Positions 61,924 through 64,000 of a stretch of DNA of 64,000 nt are shown in pieces; the first letter of the stretch is position 1, and each line of letters starts with the position of its first letter. The notes below the pieces were generated by a model. It did not search any database. It was not told where the DNA came from and saw only the letters and a list, made by a program, of their open reading frames with translations. The translations under genes and the position numbers were made by a program. The DNA comes from Paenibacillus sp. EZ-K15 (GTDB lineage Bacteria > Bacillota > Bacilli > Paenibacillales > Paenibacillaceae): positions 559,368 through 623,367 of the forward strand of contig NZ_PDHM01000012.1 of assembly GCF_002573715.1 (NCBI RefSeq). The letters are read 5' to 3'.

Positions 61924-62415
61924 ATGAATGAGCGTTATGATTGGTTATTAATGATATTGCTTGGTGTCGTCGTTGCCTTGCTTATCGGTTATAGGCTGAA
62001 TCGTTGGCTGATGTCGCCATCACCGGATCGACTGCCGGGCATCCCGATCAATGAACACATTCCAGATCACCCAGCCATTGGGATGCTCGAACGAGAAGGA
62101 TATGACGTGGTTGGGGGTAAAGTAAAAATAAACTTATCGTTTGAAACGGGTCAGAGACCCATTTTGAGTCGGTTGTTTATAGATTACGTTGCATCCGATG
62201 ACAGTGGCGAGCTGTACATGGTCAAGCTGGCACGGGAACGGATGCCGGTCGATTGGACGGGCGCCGGCATTCGCGATCGGTTGATGCCTTTTTTGCTGCT
62301 GTATCCCGAATGTGCGGGTCTGCTCTATATTGATGTAAACGAGAAGTCGATTCATCGTTTAAGCATGGATTGGTCGGACGAAGAATGGATTGGTCAAGAT
62401 GATTACAACAGTTAA
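61924..62415 (+). CDS. Hypothetical membrane-anchored protein, 163 residues
   Basis: A complete frame with AGGTGAGAGG before the ATG and close spacing to argR. One N-terminal membrane helix (about 8-24) is followed by a Pro-rich linker ([17 protein letters not shown]) and a soluble domain of about 110 residues ([53 protein letters not shown]). The C-terminal alternation of strands and helices with a late Tyr-Pro-Glu-Cys is faintly reminiscent of endonuclease-like folds, but no catalytic motif is secure. I do not recognise the family. Its fixed place between tlyA and argR suggests vertical inheritance. Confidence 0.72.
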   Translation: MNERYDWLLMILLGVVVALLIGYRLNRWLMSPSPDRLPGIPINEHIPDHPAIGMLEREGYDVVGGKVKINLSFETGQRPILSRLFIDYVASDDSGELYMVKLARERMPVDWTGAGIRDRLMPFLLLYPECAGLLYIDVNEKSIHRLSMDWSDEEWIGQDDYNS

Positions 62416-62432
62416 TACTCAGGAGGCTCTTT

Positions 62433-62882
62433 ATGAAGGGACAACGCCATATTAAAATCAGGGATATTATTACCCACCAGGATATTGAGACACAGGATGA
62501 GCTTGTAGACGCATTGCGTGCGGAAGGTTTTCAGGTTACTCAAGCTACAATTTCACGTGATATCAAAGAACTGCTGCTCATCAAGGTGCCTACAGATGAT
62601 GGGCGATATAAATACTCCATGCCGACAGATCAGCGTTACAACCCTGTACAGAAGCTCAAAAGAGCGCTTATCGATAATTTTGTTTACATTGACCGTACCG
62701 GTAATCTTGTCGTCATGAAGTGCTTGCCTGGAACAGCCAATTCCGTAGCCGTGCTGCTCGATAATATGGAATGGACCCAGATCATGGGGACCATATGCGG
62801 CGATGACACGATATTGCTGATTTGCCGAACAGAAGATGACGGAGAACATGTGGTTGCCCAAATCAAAAATTTCATTTCGTAA
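62433..62882 (+). CDS. argR: Arginine repressor (ArgR/AhrC)
   Basis: A 149-residue hexameric regulator. The N-terminal winged helix has [20 protein letters not shown] and [12 protein letters not shown]. The C-terminal arginine-binding domain has [12 protein letters not shown] and [14 protein letters not shown] with the GDDT ligand. CAGGAGG precedes the ATG. It is in the usual tlyA-argR-recN order. Confidence 0.96.
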   Translation: MKGQRHIKIRDIITHQDIETQDELVDALRAEGFQVTQATISRDIKELLLIKVPTDDGRYKYSMPTDQRYNPVQKLKRALIDNFVYIDRTGNLVVMKCLPGTANSVAVLLDNMEWTQIMGTICGDDTILLICRTEDDGEHVVAQIKNFIS

Positions 62883-62933
62883 TCAATGTTGTGACTCATT
62901 GGCAGTTTGTAAGCAGTAGCGGAGGTGGGAAAC

Positions 62934-64000
62934 ATGTTAAACACGCTATCCATTCGGAATCTGGCGGTTGTAGAATGCGTGGATGTGCATTTTTATCCGG
63001 GATTTCACGTTCTGACAGGGGAGACCGGAGCAGGTAAGTCCATCATAATCGATGCGCTTGGGTTAATTGCCGGCGGCCGCGGCTCGGCTGAACTAATTCG
63101 CTACGGCTGCGACAAAGCAGAGATTGAGGCTTTATTCGAGCTGCCGGCAGGGCATCCCGTATGGGATACGCTGAAGAAGCTGGGTGTTGAAGCGGATCCA
63201 GAAGAGCATTTGTTGATACGGAGAGAACTGACAGCTCAAGGGAAAAGCACGTCGCGTATTAACGGACAGCTGCTGAATTTAAGCATGCTGCGTGAGGTTG
63301 GAGAAAAGCTCATAAATATCCATGGTCAGCATGAACATCAAAGCTTGCTGCGTTCAGAGCAGCATATGAGCCTTCTGGACACGTACGGGGATAAGGTCAT
63401 AGGGCCTGTCAAGCGGAAATATCAAGCGTTGTACGGAGAATTCAGCAAAGTGGAGCGTGAGCTCAAGGATCTGCAGGAGACCAGCCAGAAGGCGTATCAA
63501 ATGCTCGATATGTATCGGTTTCAGCTGGAGGAGATTGCAGCAGCGGAGCTAAAATCCGGTGAGGACGAGGAATTGTCTGAAGAAAGAACCAAGCTGTCCC
63601 ACAGCGAGAAGATGATGGATTCCGTTGCCGGAGCATACGACCTATTGTACGGATCCTCGGGATTGGAATCCGTCAGCCGTGCCCTATCCAAATTGGAGGA
63701 TGTGTCAGGCTACGATGAGAAGGGTTTAAAGCCGCTTGTTGAGCAGCTGCAATCCGCTTATTATCAGCTGGAGGATGCCGTTTTCCAGCTGAGGGATTAC
63801 CGCGACAGCATTGAATTTAATCCGGAACGTCTGAACGAAATTGAGCTTCGTTTAGATATGATCTCCGGATTGCGCCGAAAATATGGGGATAATGTTGAGC
63901 AAATTCTGGAATACTACGTGAGAATTCAGCAGGAAACCGATATGCTGGAGAATAAGGACGAATTTATCCAAGCATTGGAACAGCGTCGCGACGAGTTGTT
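62934..64000 (+). CDS. recN: DNA repair ATPase RecN (partial, N-terminal part)
   Basis: Reading from ATG 62934 (GGAGGTGGG upstream) gives 355 codons open to the right edge. The first residues LNTLSIRNLAVVE and the Walker A GETGAGKSI near 31-39 mark an SMC-like repair ATPase. INIHGQHEHQSLL near 125 is the RecN signature. A coiled-coil region follows and the C-terminal Walker B is beyond the window. It acts early in double-strand break repair. Confidence 0.94.
   Translation, partial: MLNTLSIRNLAVVECVDVHFYPGFHVLTGETGAGKSIIIDALGLIAGGRGSAELIRYGCDKAEIEALFELPAGHPVWDTLKKLGVEADPEEHLLIRRELTAQGKSTSRINGQLLNLSMLREVGEKLINIHGQHEHQSLLRSEQHMSLLDTYGDKVIGPVKRKYQALYGEFSKVERELKDLQETSQKAYQMLDMYRFQLEEIAAAELKSGEDEELSEERTKLSHSEKMMDSVAGAYDLLYGSSGLESVSRALSKLEDVSGYDEKGLKPLVEQLQSAYYQLEDAVFQLRDYRDSIEFNPERLNEIELRLDMISGLRRKYGDNVEQILEYYVRIQQETDMLENKDEFIQALEQRRDEL

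Overview
The window is a chromosomal segment of a Gram-positive endospore former of the Paenibacillus type (Bacillales). The evidence is a complete spoIIIA operon (AA to AH) followed by accBC, yqhY-type, nusB, folD, xseAB, ispA, dxs, tlyA, argR and recN in the usual Bacillales order. There is also a MetRS gene behind a T-box leader, Bacillus-type Fnr, Zur, MntR and YodB-like regulators, several stalk-domain (copper amine oxidase N-terminal-like) surface proteins, and a YesM/YesN-type two-component pair beside a sugar ABC transporter. The recurring start pattern is AGGAGG-like ribosome sites with ATG, GTG or TTG. No rRNA, tRNA, CRISPR array, prophage or intact insertion sequence was seen.

Layout. 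0-4.4 kb: a divergent (probably AraC-type) regulator and a four-gene sugar-oxidation cluster (two Gfo/Idh/MocA dehydrogenases, a TIM-barrel isomerase/epimerase, a ThuA-like protein). 4.5-6.6 kb: a uracil-DNA glycosylase-like protein without Fe-S ligands, a YodB-like redox regulator with a palindromic operator, and an unknown protein. 6.6-18 kb: an anaerobic island with nirB-nirD-nirC, a small membrane protein, fnr, adhE and pflB-pflA. TGTGA-N6-TCACA boxes lie 41.5 bp upstream of the predicted start sites of nirB, adhE and pflB. 18-25.7 kb: a CcpA-site-bearing CUT1 sugar ABC transporter (no ATPase), a sensor kinase and AraC-type response regulator, and a cytoplasmic NagZ-like glycosidase. 25.8-28.6 kb: a large exported protein with a duplicated stalk domain.

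28.7-36.7 kb: metal homeostasis and neighbours. zur-yidD, T-box-metS, a candidate interspersed repeat, znuA-znuC-znuB behind two Zur-box-like palindromes, ccdA and mntR. 36.7-45.6 kb: a GHL10-type glycosidase-like surface protein, a patatin-like lipase, yqhQ (DUF1385), yqhR, aroQ, pepP, efp, aspartokinase and yqhV. 45.6-51.4 kb: spoIIIAA-AH with a sigma-E-type promoter. 51.5-64 kb: accBC, an Asp23/AmaP/DUF2273 envelope trio, nusB, folD, xseAB, ispA, dxs, tlyA, an unknown membrane-anchored protein, argR and the first third of the way or more into recN, which runs off the end.

Most of the second half is ordinary core genome. The points most worth a second look are the fermentation/nitrite Fnr circuit, the sugar-oxidation cluster with two chemically different Gfo/Idh active sites, the cluster-less glycosylase, the doubled Zur sites, and several places where a hairpin overlaps a promoter or ribosome-binding site. 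I saw no clearly new multi-gene system. The sugar cluster is the best candidate for undescribed biochemistry.
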